Below are positions 25,728 to 35,293 of a stretch of DNA of 64,000 nucleotides, piece after piece. Positions within the stretch are counted from its first letter, which is position 1. Every line of letters starts with the position of its first letter. A program made the position numbers and the translations under genes. Source of the DNA: Flavobacterium sp. MFBS3-15 (lineage in GTDB: Bacteria; Bacteroidota; Bacteroidia; Flavobacteriales; Flavobacteriaceae). Location of the stretch: positions 161,142 through 225,141 of the forward strand of contig NZ_JAPCHV010000006.1 of the NCBI RefSeq assembly GCF_026107645.2, in the 5' to 3' direction. Below the pieces are notes generated by a model. It made no database searches. It was not told the origin of the DNA and worked only from the letters and a program-made list of their open reading frames with translations.

Positions 25728-27593
25728 TTACTTGTTGATGGTAAAAGGCTTGCCGCTTATTACTTTGGCATATTCGTCTTTTAATCCCTGGGTAAGCATC
25801 TTAGTTTCAAGATCGGTCCTAGATATTGTGCCTTTCAGGTACTTTTCAATCATAAGGCTGGCAATAGGGCCTGCCCAGCGTGCGCCCCAGTATCCGTTTT
25901 CTACAAACACCGCTATGGCAATTTTTGGGTCATGCCGTGGTGCAAAAGCCACAAATATCGAGTGGTCCTGAAGCTGTGTGCGTACGCCGTTGATTTTTGT
26001 GAAGTTTTCAGCCGTACCCGTTTTTCCGCATATCTCTATGCCCTCAACACGAACACCGCGGGCGGTACCAAGGTTATACACATCAAACAGCCCGTCGATA
26101 ACCGGCTTGAAGTATTGCTTATCGATGGTGGTCTGGTGCCTTATTTTGAACTTTTTATCGATCTCCGCACCTTCAATCTTCTTGATGATATGGGGTGTGT
26201 AGTAATAGCCTTCATTGGCAACCGTAGCCATCATGTTGGCCAGCTGTATAGGCGTCATGGAAATTTCACCCTGCCCAATCGAGTTGGAAATGATGGTCGA
26301 ACTCCTCCAGCCGCCATTGGGATAAAAACGTTTGTAGAACTTGGCGGTGGGAACATGCCCTTTACGTCCGGGGGGCAGGTCATATCCAAGGAAATCACCC
26401 AGGCCAAAGCTCTTCAGGTGGTTGCTCCAGGCATCCACACCGTATTCGGGCTTGGGATATTTGTCGATTGACAACTTGAAAACATTGGCAAAATAGGCAT
26501 TGCATGATTTGTAGATGCCGTTATGCAGCTGTATAGCTCCACCGGGGCAGTGGCATTTCATGAAGGCACCGCGCCCATACGAAAATCCGTGGTGGCACAT
26601 AAAAGTGCTGTTTTCGTCTACCACTTCCTCCTGCAGGCCTATAAGCCCCGAAAGTATCTTGAATGGCGATCCCGGAGGGTATTCGGCCAAAAGCCCCCGG
26701 TCAAATAATGGCATGGCTATCGTATCATTGTACATGGCCGTGTAGTTCTTTGATCGGTCGCGGCCTACAAGGATGGCGGGGTCGTAGGATGGTGCGGTTA
26801 CGAGCGCTAGTATCTCGCCGGTTTTGGGTTCGATGGCTACAATGCCGCCACGCTTTTCGAACATCAACGCCTCGCCATACTTTTGCAGCTCCATGTCAAG
26901 GGTAAGCGTAATGTCTTTGCCCTGTACGGCTATGGTATCATAAATCCCGTCCTTGAATGAGCCTATTTCACGGTTGTAGCGGTCTTTTTGGATGTATTTT
27001 ACGCCCTTAACGCCACGAAGGTATTCTTCGTACATCTCTTCAACGCCCTGCTTGCCGATGAGGTCGCCGCTCTTATAATACGGATTGCTTTTGATGATGG
27101 GGTCATTTACCTGGGCGATATATCCGAAGACGTTAGCGCCCACACTCACCTGGTAATCGCGAAGGGAACGCTTAACAATGTCGAAGCCTTTGAATTTGCG
27201 GAGCTTTTCCTGGAAGGCCGCAAATTCCTTCTTGCTCAGCTGCGGCAGGAATACCGAAGGCAGTTTGTAGCTGTATACCTTGGCCTTGGAAACCCTCTCA
27301 TTGAAATATTCTTTGGAAATGTTGAGGAGCCTGCATATTTCGAGCGTATCGGTACCGGTTTCGGGCATTTCGCCGGGGGTCACCATGATGTCATACGACG
27401 GCTGGTTGGCAACCAAAAGCTTGCCGTTACGGTCGTAGATGTAACCACGTTCGGGGTAGTCGTATTTTATCTTTATCGCGTTGTTCTCCGACTTCTTGAT
27501 GTAGGAGTCGTCGAGTATCTGCAAATAAAAAAGCCTTGCCACGATCAGTAATGTTGCGGCAATTATCAGGATGGGCAGTAATATCTTTCTCAT
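25728..27593 (-). CDS. mrdA: Penicillin-binding protein 2
   Basis: The 621-residue transpeptidase has a single N-terminal membrane helix (ILLPILIIAATLLIVARLFY), a dimerisation domain with GYIYDRNGKLLVANQPSYD, and a transpeptidase domain. The active-site motif is S309-P-F-K312 (PPGSPFKILSG), the second motif SCN (KSCNAYF) and the third KTGTAE. It cross-links side-wall peptidoglycan in complex with RodA, MreC and MreD. The gene overlaps the end of mreD by 4 bases, so coupling is likely. Confidence 0.95.
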   Translation of the reverse strand: MRKILLPILIIAATLLIVARLFYLQILDDSYIKKSENNAIKIKYDYPERGYIYDRNGKLLVANQPSYDIMVTPGEMPETGTDTLEICRLLNISKEYFNERVSKAKVYSYKLPSVFLPQLSKKEFAAFQEKLRKFKGFDIVKRSLRDYQVSVGANVFGYIAQVNDPIIKSNPYYKSGDLIGKQGVEEMYEEYLRGVKGVKYIQKDRYNREIGSFKDGIYDTIAVQGKDITLTLDMELQKYGEALMFEKRGGIVAIEPKTGEILALVTAPSYDPAILVGRDRSKNYTAMYNDTIAMPLFDRGLLAEYPPGSPFKILSGLIGLQEEVVDENSTFMCHHGFSYGRGAFMKCHCPGGAIQLHNGIYKSCNAYFANVFKLSIDKYPKPEYGVDAWSNHLKSFGLGDFLGYDLPPGRKGHVPTAKFYKRFYPNGGWRSSTIISNSIGQGEISMTPIQLANMMATVANEGYYYTPHIIKKIEGAEIDKKFKIRHQTTIDKQYFKPVIDGLFDVYNLGTARGVRVEGIEICGKTGTAENFTKINGVRTQLQDHSIFVAFAPRHDPKIAIAVFVENGYWGARWAGPIASLMIEKYLKGTISRTDLETKMLTQGLKDEYAKVISGKPFTINK

Positions 27594-28096
27594 TGTTTGC
27601 CGGGCTTAATGAGGTAAATTATGATGATGGAAATGAGCAGTGTAAAAATGGTTGTCACCAAAACCCGGATAAGTATGTCCAGGGCAAGGCTGAACCTGAA
27701 TACCTCCAAAAGGTATAAAATTAAATGATGCGTTACAACTGAAATCAACAAAAATGAGAACCTTTCCGGCGAAAGGCGGTCATTTATCTTTACCGTTTGG
27801 TATTCGTAGCTGATTCCGAAGGAGAATTTAAAGAACACCGGCCTGAAGTAGGCAAGCGTTACACAGGCTGCCGCATGGGCTCCGCCAGAGTTCATGAACA
27901 TATCCAGTATAAGCCCTAAAAAGAAAGATGAAACCAGCAATCCGGCCTTGTTGCCGTTTACCGGATACAGCAGTATGAAAAGGATGTACGGGAACGGGTC
28001 GTACTGCCCAAACAGGTTGATGTTATTAAACACCACTACCTGCAGGGCAAGCAGCAGCACAAACCTGATGATATTTATGATAACCGTACTATTCAT
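27590..28096 (-). CDS. mreD: Rod-shape determining protein MreD
   Basis: The 168-residue protein is almost entirely hydrophobic, with five or six membrane helices (IIRFVLLLALQVVVFNNI, FPYILFILLYPV, SSFFLGLILDMF). MreD sequence is weakly conserved; the call rests on size, helix pattern and position between mreC and mrdA, which is fixed in many bacteria. It bridges MreC and the PBP2-RodA complex. It overlaps mreC by 8 bases and mrdA by 4. Confidence 0.9.
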   Translation of the reverse strand: MNSTVIINIIRFVLLLALQVVVFNNINLFGQYDPFPYILFILLYPVNGNKAGLLVSSFFLGLILDMFMNSGGAHAAACVTLAYFRPVFFKFSFGISYEYQTVKINDRLSPERFSFLLISVVTHHLILYLLEVFRFSLALDILIRVLVTTIFTLLISIIIIYLIKPGKQ

Positions 28097-28916
28097 TTGG
28101 CTTTGTGGCCTCCTCCAGCTGTTTTATCTCGTTGCGGTCCTTGTTCTCTATCACGTATATGTGGCCCAGGCTGGTCATGTCGTTAAACAGGCGTATTTCC
28201 AGCGTGTAGTAGTTCGTCTTTTTGTCTACATATACTTTTTCGATCTTTCCTACCGGGATGTTCTCCGGAAAAATGGTCGATTCGGCACCGGTGACAATGG
28301 TATCGCCTTTTACCACCGTGGCCAGCCTCGGTACATCGGTAAGCTGGGCAAAACCGGCGTTCCTGCCGTTCCAGGTAAGCGTGCCTATGTGGTTGTTCTT
28401 TTTTACTTTTACAGCCAGCCTGAACTTGCGGTTCAATACGCTGATGACGGTCGAATAGCCTTTGGAGGTATTTTCTACCACACCGATAACGCCGCGGCTG
28501 CTTACTACGCCCATATCAGGCGCTACGCCATCCCTGCGGCCGCTGTTGATGGTAAGGTAGTTTTCCTGTTCGTTGTAGGAATTCTTTATGACTTTGGACT
28601 GTATTACCCTGTAGTTTCCGGATCCCTGTGGCAATTGTACAGGAGGAATGTTGGCGGTGTCCTGTGTGTTGTACAGCAGTCTTTTCAGCTCGGCATTCTC
28701 AGCGGCAAGCGCTTCGTTCTGCGATTTCAGGTTAAGGTATTCCTCTACTTTGTTTATTTGCTCATACACATAGCCGGTCATGGCATTCGCCGAAGAGACC
28801 GCACGGCTCCTGTGGTAGGAATGCGATTGTATGGTGAGCGTTAACGATATGCCCAAAAGCAGCAAAAACAGTAGTAAAATACTGTTTTTAAATATAAAGT
28901 TAAATATTTGCTGCAT
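28089..28916 (-). CDS. mreC: Rod-shape determining protein MreC
   Basis: The product has 275 residues. One N-terminal membrane helix (FKNSILLLFLLLLGISLTL) and a coiled-coil segment (about residues 55-85, EYLNLKSQNEALAAENAELKRLL) precede the double beta-barrel periplasmic domain with GRRDGVAPDMGVVSSRGVIGVV. MreC activates PBP2 and links it to MreB. It starts 12 bases after mreB. Confidence 0.94.
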   Translation of the reverse strand: MQQIFNFIFKNSILLLFLLLLGISLTLTIQSHSYHRSRAVSSANAMTGYVYEQINKVEEYLNLKSQNEALAAENAELKRLLYNTQDTANIPPVQLPQGSGNYRVIQSKVIKNSYNEQENYLTINSGRRDGVAPDMGVVSSRGVIGVVENTSKGYSTVISVLNRKFRLAVKVKKNNHIGTLTWNGRNAGFAQLTDVPRLATVVKGDTIVTGAESTIFPENIPVGKIEKVYVDKKTNYYTLEIRLFNDMTSLGHIYVIENKDRNEIKQLEEATKPNE

Positions 28917-28928
28917 GTATTACTACCG

Positions 28929-29957
28929 TTATTTTATGAGTATGCTCCTGAATTTTTGAATGTTTTTTAGCGCCATTCCCGTTCCTCTTACAACGGCCCT
29001 CAGCGGGTCTTCTGCAATGTAAACCGGGAGGTCTGTTTTTTGTGAAATCCTTTTGTCAAGACCCCTTAGCATCGACCCTCCGCCTGCCAGGTAAATACCC
29101 GTGTTGTAAATGTCGGCGGCGAGTTCCGGTGGTGTTTGCGAGAGGGTTTCCATTACTGCGTCCTCAATCCTTTGTATCGATTTGTCAAGGGCTTTGGCTA
29201 TCTCGCGGTAGGAAACGTCTACCTGCTTAGGTTTGCCCGTAAGCAGGTCACGCCCCTGTACCGACATTTCCTCAGGAGGCGAGTCAAGGTCTTCAATGGC
29301 CGCCCCAATGGAAATCTTTATTTTTTCTGCAGTGCTTTCCCCAACAAAAAGGTTGTGCTGGGTCCTCATGTAATATACGATGTCATTGGTAAACACGTCG
29401 CCGGCGATTTTAACCGACTTGTCGCACACAATACCGCCCAATGCGATAACGGCAATCTCTGTAGTACCGCCGCCTATGTCTACGATCATGTTTCCTTTTG
29501 GCTGCATAATGTCTACGCCGATACCTATTGCCGCTGCCATCGGCTCATGGATAAGATATACCTCTTTGCCGTTTACCCTTTCGGCAGATTCCTTAACTGC
29601 GCGCATCTCCACCTCGGTAATGCCCGAAGGGATGCAGATAACCATGCGAAGGGCAGGTGTAAACAGTTTTTTCTTCAGTGCCGGTATGCTCTTGATGAAC
29701 ATGCTGATCATCTTTTCGGAAGCATCAAAGTCGGCAATAACACCATCCTTTAACGGACGTATGGTCTTTATGTTTTCATGTGTCTTACCCTGCATCATGT
29801 TGGCTTCCTTGCCCACGGCAATTATTTTGCCGCTAACGCGGTCTCGAGCTACGATAGAGGGGCTGTCTATCACTACTTTATCGTTGTGGATGATGAGGGT
29901 ATTTGCGGTACCAAGGTCAATGGCAATGTCCTCGGTCATGAAATCAAAAAATCCCAT
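28929..29957 (-). CDS. mreB: Rod-shape determining actin-like protein MreB
   Basis: This 342-residue actin-fold ATPase shows the phosphate-1 loop DLGTANTLI, the phosphate-2 loop MIVDIGGGTTEIAVI and the adenosine motif YLAGGGSMLRGL. It forms membrane-bound filaments that steer the elongasome. It follows purH by 63 bases and leads the mreBCD-mrdA-rodA string; I see no clear terminator between purH and mreB, so they may be read as one unit. Confidence 0.97.
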   Translation of the reverse strand: MGFFDFMTEDIAIDLGTANTLIIHNDKVVIDSPSIVARDRVSGKIIAVGKEANMMQGKTHENIKTIRPLKDGVIADFDASEKMISMFIKSIPALKKKLFTPALRMVICIPSGITEVEMRAVKESAERVNGKEVYLIHEPMAAAIGIGVDIMQPKGNMIVDIGGGTTEIAVIALGGIVCDKSVKIAGDVFTNDIVYYMRTQHNLFVGESTAEKIKISIGAAIEDLDSPPEEMSVQGRDLLTGKPKQVDVSYREIAKALDKSIQRIEDAVMETLSQTPPELAADIYNTGIYLAGGGSMLRGLDKRISQKTDLPVYIAEDPLRAVVRGTGMALKNIQKFRSILIK

Positions 29958-30020
29958 AGTTGGTATACTGTATTAAGCGTTTAGGTATCTAATTAGTTTA
30001 AGCCTGTAAAAGTAATAAAA

Positions 30021-31544
30021 TTAATGTTTAAAATGACGGATGCCGGTAAATACCATCGCAACATTATTTTCGTTGCAGTAGCTGATGCTCAGTTCGTCTT
30101 TTATCGATCCTCCGGGCTGTATAACTGCTGTAATCCCTGCCTGTTTGGCGAGTTCCACGCAATCCGGGAACGGGAAGAATGCATCGCTTGCCATAACGGC
30201 GCCGTTAAGGTCAAAACCGAAAGAATGTGCTTTTTCAACAGCCTGTTTCAGGGCATCCACGCGCGATGTCTGGCCGGTGCCTGAGGCGATAAGCTGCCCG
30301 TTCTTTGCAAACACGATTGTGTTCGACTTGGTGTTCTTGCATATTTTCGATGCAAAAAGAAGATCTTCGGTCTCTTGTGTAGTAGGTGAAGTTATGGTAA
30401 CGGTAGTTAAGTGCTCTTTATTGTCTGTGACATTGTCTTTATCCTGCACCAATAAACCATTCAGGCAGGTACGTACATTTTTGTGCGGAAGCTCCACATC
30501 ATGCTGTACAAGTATGATCCTGTTTTTCTTTTCCTGGAGGATGGCTGTTGCATCATCATCATACGCCGGGGCGATCACCACCTCGCAGAAGAGCTTGGTG
30601 ATTTCTTCGGCAGCAGCCTTGTCAATTTTGGCATTCGATATGAGTACCCCGCCAAAAGCCGAAGTAGGGTCGGCTGCCAGTGCATCAAGGTAAGCCTCTT
30701 TAACTGTTGGCCTCGTAGCCAGTCCGCAGGCGTTGTTGTGTTTCAGGATGGCAAAAGTTGGGCCGTCGTTTTTAAATTCGTTCACAAGGTTCACGGCAGC
30801 GTCAACGTCAAGCAGGTTGTTATAGGACAGTTCCTTGCCATGCAGCTTGGTGAACATTTTATCAAATTCGCCAAAGAACCACCCTTTCTGGTGGGGGTTT
30901 TCACCGTAGCGAAGGGTTTGCCCATTGGCCACACTTTGCTTATAGATGGCTTCGTCGGTATTGAAGTAACTGAAGATGGCGGTATCATAATGCGACGAGG
31001 TGTGGAATGCTTTTGTAGCAAACATCCTGCGCTCTTCAAGTGTTGTTCCACCGTTATTATTGTTGAATGTGTCAAGGAAAAGGGAATAATCTTCAACCGA
31101 TGACACAATCACTGTATCTTTAAAGTTCTTGGCTGCCGCACGGATAAGCGATATGCCGCCGATGTCGATTTTCTCAATGATGTCGGTTTCCGATGCGCCC
31201 GAAGCCACGGTTTTTTCGAAAGGGTAGAGGTCAACGATCACCAGGTCGATCTGCGGAATGGCATATTCTTTCATTTCCTGCACATCGCTTTCATTGTCCT
31301 GGCGGTTCAGTATGCCGCCGAATACTTTCGGGTGGAGCGTTTTTACCCTGCCTCCCAAGATTGACGGGTAAGAAGTAATGTCTTCAACAGGTACTACAGG
31401 TATGCCCAGATCCCTGATGAACGATTCTGTGCCACCGGTGGAATATAGGGTTACGCCATATTCATTTAGCTGTTTTACAATAGGTTCAAGCCCTTCCTTA
31501 TCAAATACTGATACCAGTGCCGATGAAATTTTTTTTACGCTCAT
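30021..31544 (-). CDS. purH: Bifunctional AICAR formyltransferase / IMP cyclohydrolase
   Basis: The product has 507 residues. The N-terminal MGS-like IMP cyclohydrolase domain has LYSTGGTESFIRD and GGRVKTLHPKVFGGIL. The C-terminal AICAR transformylase domain has ELSYNNLLDVDAA, KHNNACGLA, TSRVDAL and ASDAFFPFPDCVELA. It catalyses the last two steps of de novo purine synthesis in the cytoplasm. A good -7 box lies 22 bases upstream. Its place at the head of the mre cluster is an order I know from other flavobacteria. Confidence 0.97.
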   Translation of the reverse strand: MSVKKISSALVSVFDKEGLEPIVKQLNEYGVTLYSTGGTESFIRDLGIPVVPVEDITSYPSILGGRVKTLHPKVFGGILNRQDNESDVQEMKEYAIPQIDLVIVDLYPFEKTVASGASETDIIEKIDIGGISLIRAAAKNFKDTVIVSSVEDYSLFLDTFNNNNGGTTLEERRMFATKAFHTSSHYDTAIFSYFNTDEAIYKQSVANGQTLRYGENPHQKGWFFGEFDKMFTKLHGKELSYNNLLDVDAAVNLVNEFKNDGPTFAILKHNNACGLATRPTVKEAYLDALAADPTSAFGGVLISNAKIDKAAAEEITKLFCEVVIAPAYDDDATAILQEKKNRIILVQHDVELPHKNVRTCLNGLLVQDKDNVTDNKEHLTTVTITSPTTQETEDLLFASKICKNTKSNTIVFAKNGQLIASGTGQTSRVDALKQAVEKAHSFGFDLNGAVMASDAFFPFPDCVELAKQAGITAVIQPGGSIKDELSISYCNENNVAMVFTGIRHFKH

Positions 31545-31566
31545 GTTGTTGTGTTGTTTAAAAGTG

Positions 31567-31574
31567 CAAAAGTA
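31567..31574 (-). promoter_or_regulatory. -7 box (TACTTTTG) of purH
   Basis: The octamer on the minus strand fits TAnnTTTG exactly and lies 22 bases before the purH ATG. The -33 position shows no clear TTG. Confidence 0.5.
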
Positions 31575-31700
31575 GTTATTGTAGGCCGTACATTAAATGT
31601 GTAATTGTTCAAAATTTCATGATTTTTTAAAAATTTATTACCGTTGGGGTATGCGGTTTTTAAAAAATTGCGGAATTTTACACGAGACAATAGTTTAAGT

Positions 31701-32954
31701 ATGCTTCTTTACCTCCGTTTGCTCAAAGAAAGCTTTGCTTTCGCCATGAATGCGTTGCGCAACAACATGCTACGTACCTTCCTTTCGCTGTTGGGAGTAA
31801 CCGTAGGTATATTTTCTATCATTGCGGTCTTGGCAGCTGTCGACTCGCTTGACAGGAAGATCAAGGAAGACATGAGTACCGTGGACAAGAATACCATGTA
31901 CCTGAAAAGGTTCTCCTTTGGCCCTTCTGATGTCCCGCGTTGGAAACGGGAACAGTTCCCCGATGTTACGTATGATGAATACCAGTACCTGAAAGGGGCA
32001 GTACCTTCAGCACAGGCAATGGCGTTCCAGATATTCACCAAAACCGAAACCATTCGATATAACGACCAGCCGGTAAGCAATATCAATATGGTGCCAGTTT
32101 CCTATGAGTTTACCGATATCCAGAGCGTTAAGATAGGTGAGGGGCGTTTTTATACGGAATCGGAATCCAATGCCGGCAGCGGTGTGGTAGTAATTGGTTA
32201 TGAAATCGCACAAAAGCTTTTCGGTAGCGAAAATCCGCTTGACAAACAGATAAGGGCATATGGGCGCAAGATGACTGTTATCGGAGTGTTGCAAAAACAG
32301 GGTTCAGGCTCATTGGGTATGCCCAGTAATGACACCACCATATTTTTTCCGGTAAACTTTCTGCGTAAAATGTATGGCGATCACAATGACTTCATGACAC
32401 CGGTTATTATCATAAAGCCTTTGCCCGGAGAGGAAGCAGAAGCTGTTAAGGCCGATGTAGGACAAAAACTGCGCAATTATCGCGGGGTAAAGAGCGGTGA
32501 GATCGATAATTTCAGTATCGACATACTGGCGGGCTTTACCGAGATGATCGACCAGATGATAGGCATGATGAACAAAGTGGGATGGGGCATTAGTTTTTTC
32601 TCGCTTCTTGTGGGCGGCTTTGGTATTGCCAATATCATGTTCGTATCCGTTAAAGAACGCACCAACCTCATAGGTATTCAAAAAGCACTTGGGGCGAAAA
32701 ACAAATTCATATTGTTCCAGTTCCTGTTTGAGGCCGTAATACTATCGGTTATCGGCGGAATATTTGGGATGCTATTGGTTTGGGGCATTACAGTGCTGCT
32801 AACAAAAGCTTTCGAATTTGAGTTTGTTCTTGGCTTGGGCAACATCATAATAGGTACATCGCTCGCTACGGCTATAGGATTGGTTTCGGGTATACTTCCT
32901 GCAATATCCGCATCCAGGCTGGATCCTGTAGAAGCCATCAGGAGCGGGATGTAA
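31701..32954 (+). CDS. MacB-like ABC transporter permease
   Basis: The product has 417 residues: an N-terminal membrane helix (NMLRTFLSLLGVTVGIFSIIAVLAAV), a MacB periplasmic core domain of about 230 residues, and a C-terminal FtsX domain with three helices and the signature IMFVSVKERTNLIGIQKALGAK. No ATP-binding subunit is adjacent. Such permeases act in lipoprotein or peptide export or as mechanotransmission devices. The frame is open from a TTG at 31644, but the ATG at 31701 (MLLYLRLLKESF) fits the family start. Confidence 0.87.
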   Translation: MLLYLRLLKESFAFAMNALRNNMLRTFLSLLGVTVGIFSIIAVLAAVDSLDRKIKEDMSTVDKNTMYLKRFSFGPSDVPRWKREQFPDVTYDEYQYLKGAVPSAQAMAFQIFTKTETIRYNDQPVSNINMVPVSYEFTDIQSVKIGEGRFYTESESNAGSGVVVIGYEIAQKLFGSENPLDKQIRAYGRKMTVIGVLQKQGSGSLGMPSNDTTIFFPVNFLRKMYGDHNDFMTPVIIIKPLPGEEAEAVKADVGQKLRNYRGVKSGEIDNFSIDILAGFTEMIDQMIGMMNKVGWGISFFSLLVGGFGIANIMFVSVKERTNLIGIQKALGAKNKFILFQFLFEAVILSVIGGIFGMLLVWGITVLLTKAFEFEFVLGLGNIIIGTSLATAIGLVSGILPAISASRLDPVEAIRSGM

Positions 32955-32959
32955 AAATG

Positions 32960-32993
32960 GCGATACGGTATTGCCCCCTCTACCGTATCGCCG
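32960..32993 (+). terminator. Perfect 12-bp hairpin after the MacB-like permease gene
   Basis: GGCGATACGGTA and TACCGTATCGCC pair perfectly around a 10-base loop, 5 bases after the stop codon. No T run follows, so it may protect the 3' end or end transcription only weakly. The rest of the 303-base gap to accD holds the accD terminator and AT-rich sequence with a doubtful 35-codon ORF (33113-33220). Confidence 0.55.
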
Positions 32994-33222
32994 GAAAATT
33001 AAAAACAATTACTCGGTAATTGTATAAAAGAATATACCTATTGCATCATATATTCATGTACAAATGAACTTCTTTTGCAGATTAAGACCGCAAATAAAAG
33101 CATAGACAAAGCATGGACAAAAATACAGTTCACGTTGTTTTTTCCGCATTTCACGACACGGACTTTAAGAGAGGGCATAATTTTCTTCCTGACCGGGCTG
33201 CTTTCTGTCGAATAGTTTAAGC

Positions 33223-33251
33223 AAAAAAAATCCCCCTTGGATAAGGGGGAT
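33223..33251 (-). terminator. Terminator of accD
   Basis: The arms ATCCCCCTT and AAGGGGGAT are followed on the minus strand by eight T residues, 6 bases after the accD stop codon. Confidence 0.9.
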
Positions 33252-33257
33252 CAGTTA

Positions 33258-34112
33258 TTATCGTACCGGCTCGTTCTGTATCAGGTCAAGGTAAAGGTTG
33301 ATTTTTTCCTTCAGCTCTTTTCTGTGGGTAATAAAGTCCAAAAAGCCATGCTCGAGTACAAACTCCGCCGTCTGGAAACCTTCCGGGAGGTCCTTTCCTG
33401 TGGTGTCTTTGACAACCCTTGGTCCTGCAAAGCCTATCAGGGCTCCCGGCTCAGAGATGTTCACGTCGCCAAGCATTGCGTAGGAGGCTGTAGTACCACC
33501 CGTTGTAGGGTCGGTGCATAGCGAAATGTACGGTATGCCTGCATCTGCCAGCTGTGCCAGCTTAGCCGATGTTTTGGCCAGTTGCATCAGGGAGTAAGCG
33601 GCTTCCATCATCCTGGCGCCCCCTGATTTGGAGATCATCAGGAACGGTATTTTATTCTTTATTGAGTAGTCGATGGCACGTGCGATCTTCTCGCCTACTA
33701 CAGCTCCCATCGATCCGCCGATGAAGGCAAAGTCCATACAGGCAATCACAAGGTCTTTGCCTTTCGATTTGCCCACTGCTGTCCTTACGGCATCCTTCAG
33801 TTTTGTTTTTTCCATGGCATCCTTCAGGCGGTCACCATATTTTTTGGTGTCAACAAATTTTAGGGTGTCTTTAGACGTGATGTCCTTATCCAGTTCCTTA
33901 AACTCGTTGTTGTCAAACAGGATGTTGAAATATTCCTTGCTGCCGATCCTTACATGGTAACCGTCTTCAGGGCTAACATAAAAGTTGCGGGCAAGCTCTT
34001 CTGCATCTACAATTTTGCCCGTAGGCGATTTGTACCATAATCCTTTGGGAACGTCCTTCTTATCCTCGGTCGCTGTCGTAATCCCTTTTTCCGTTCTTTT
34101 AAACCAGGCCAT
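33258..34112 (-). CDS. accD: Acetyl-CoA carboxylase carboxyltransferase subunit beta
   Basis: The 284-residue subunit has the carboxyltransferase core signatures [52 protein letters not shown] and IGFAGPRVV. With AccA it moves the carboxyl group from biotin to acetyl-CoA, the first step of fatty-acid synthesis. The N-terminal zinc ribbon of the family normally has two CxxC pairs. Here these positions read S29-P-T-G32 and VSPEDG (46-51), so all four cysteines are gone while the surrounding fold residues ([24 protein letters not shown]) remain. I recall the same change in other flavobacteria. Confidence 0.94.
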   Translation of the reverse strand: MAWFKRTEKGITTATEDKKDVPKGLWYKSPTGKIVDAEELARNFYVSPEDGYHVRIGSKEYFNILFDNNEFKELDKDITSKDTLKFVDTKKYGDRLKDAMEKTKLKDAVRTAVGKSKGKDLVIACMDFAFIGGSMGAVVGEKIARAIDYSIKNKIPFLMISKSGGARMMEAAYSLMQLAKTSAKLAQLADAGIPYISLCTDPTTGGTTASYAMLGDVNISEPGALIGFAGPRVVKDTTGKDLPEGFQTAEFVLEHGFLDFITHRKELKEKINLYLDLIQNEPVR

Positions 34113-34135
34113 ATAATTTGGATTTATGGGTTGCC

Positions 34136-34183
34136 GGTTGTCGGTTGCCGGACATCAAAGCCGTCAACCGTCAACCGACAACC
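34136..34183. repeat. Inverted repeat between fbaA and accD
   Basis: GGTTGTCGGTTGCCGG (34136-34151) pairs with CCGTCAACCGACAACC (34168-34183) with one mismatch and a 16-base loop. The arms also contain shorter direct repeats of GGTTG. It may end fbaA transcription, but no T run follows on the minus strand; words of this type recur in flavobacterial intergenic regions. Confidence 0.6.
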
Positions 34184-34188
34184 ATCAA

Positions 34189-35256
34189 CTATAATGTATT
34201 AACGTTGTTCAGGTCGGCAAAAGCCTGCTCCAGCCTTTTGTTGAAGGTCACCTCGCCCTCGCGTACCCATTTCCTTGGGTCGTAGTGCTTTTTGTTTGGT
34301 GATTCAGGGCCGTCAGGGCTGCCTATCTGTGTTTTAAGGTAGTCTATTTTTGAAGTCATATAGTCACGGATACCTTCAGTAAATGCAAATTGCAGGTCGG
34401 TATCAATGTTCATCTTGATAACGCCGTATGAAATCGCTTCCCTGATCTCTTCAAGCGTTGAGCCCGATCCTCCGTGGAATACAAAGTCAACCGGGTTTGG
34501 CCCTGTGCCGAATTTTTGCTGCACATACTCCTGGGAGTTTTTAAGGATTTTCGGGGTAAGCTTCACGTTGCCCGGCTTGTATACGCCGTGTACGTTACCA
34601 AAAGCGGCTGCAATGGTAAACTTGTCAGAAACTTTGCTAAGTTCTTCGTATGTATGTGCCACCTCTTCCGGCTGGGTGTAAAGTTTCGAGCTGTCAACGT
34701 CAGAGTTGTCCACGCCGTCTTCCTCGCCACCGGTGATGCCAAGCTCTATTTCTAGGGTCATGCCCATTTTGCTCATTCTCTTCAGGTACTCCACGCATAT
34801 CTCAATGTTCTCCTCAAGCGGCTCTTCCGAAAGGTCAAGCATGTGTGAGCTGAACAGCGGCTTACCGGTTTCGGCAAAGTGCTTTTCGCTGGCATTAAGA
34901 AGGCCGTCTACCCACGGAAGCAGGTTTTTGGCACAGTGGTCAGTATGGAGGATTACGGTTGCGCCGTAAGCTTCTGCTAATGTATGTATGTGTTTTGCAC
35001 CTGCAATCGCACCAAGAATGGCAGCCTGCTGACCGTCATTGCTAAGGCCTTTACCCGCGTTGAACTGAGCGCCGCCGTTAGAGAACTGGATGATTACAGG
35101 GGCTTTCAGTTTTGCCGCTGTTTCAAGAACGCCGTTGATGGTGTTCGATCCGGTAACGTTTACTGCCGGAAGGGCAAAACCTTTTTCCTTGGCATATTTG
35201 AATATCTCCTGAACCTGGTCTCCGGTAGCTACGCCGGGCTTAATGTTATGGGCCAT
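34189..35256 (-). CDS. fbaA: Class II fructose-1,6-bisphosphate aldolase
   Basis: The product has 355 residues, the length of E. coli FbaA. The metal-binding and catalytic blocks are present: ILHTDHCAKN (Asp and His), FSSHMLDLSEE, LEIELGITGGEEDGVDN, FGNVHGVY (His), and FHGGSGS with NIDTDLQ. The enzyme splits fructose bisphosphate in glycolysis and makes it in gluconeogenesis. A -7 box (TATTTTTG) lies 30 bases upstream. Confidence 0.96.
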   Translation of the reverse strand: MAHNIKPGVATGDQVQEIFKYAKEKGFALPAVNVTGSNTINGVLETAAKLKAPVIIQFSNGGAQFNAGKGLSNDGQQAAILGAIAGAKHIHTLAEAYGATVILHTDHCAKNLLPWVDGLLNASEKHFAETGKPLFSSHMLDLSEEPLEENIEICVEYLKRMSKMGMTLEIELGITGGEEDGVDNSDVDSSKLYTQPEEVAHTYEELSKVSDKFTIAAAFGNVHGVYKPGNVKLTPKILKNSQEYVQQKFGTGPNPVDFVFHGGSGSTLEEIREAISYGVIKMNIDTDLQFAFTEGIRDYMTSKIDYLKTQIGSPDGPESPNKKHYDPRKWVREGEVTFNKRLEQAFADLNNVNTL

Positions 35257-35285
35257 TGTTTTTTGGGTTTTAAAAAATTGATTTA

Positions 35286-35293
35286 CAAAAATA
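35286..35293 (-). promoter_or_regulatory. -7 box (TATTTTTG) of fbaA
   Basis: The minus-strand octamer matches TAnnTTTG and ends 30 bases before the fbaA ATG; I see no -33 TTG. Confidence 0.4.

Noticed and set aside
33113..33220. 35-codon ORF starting MDKNTVHVVF in the gap before accD
   Set aside because: It has no clear promoter box, no recognisable domain, and lies in AT-rich sequence just before the accD terminator; chance cannot be excluded.
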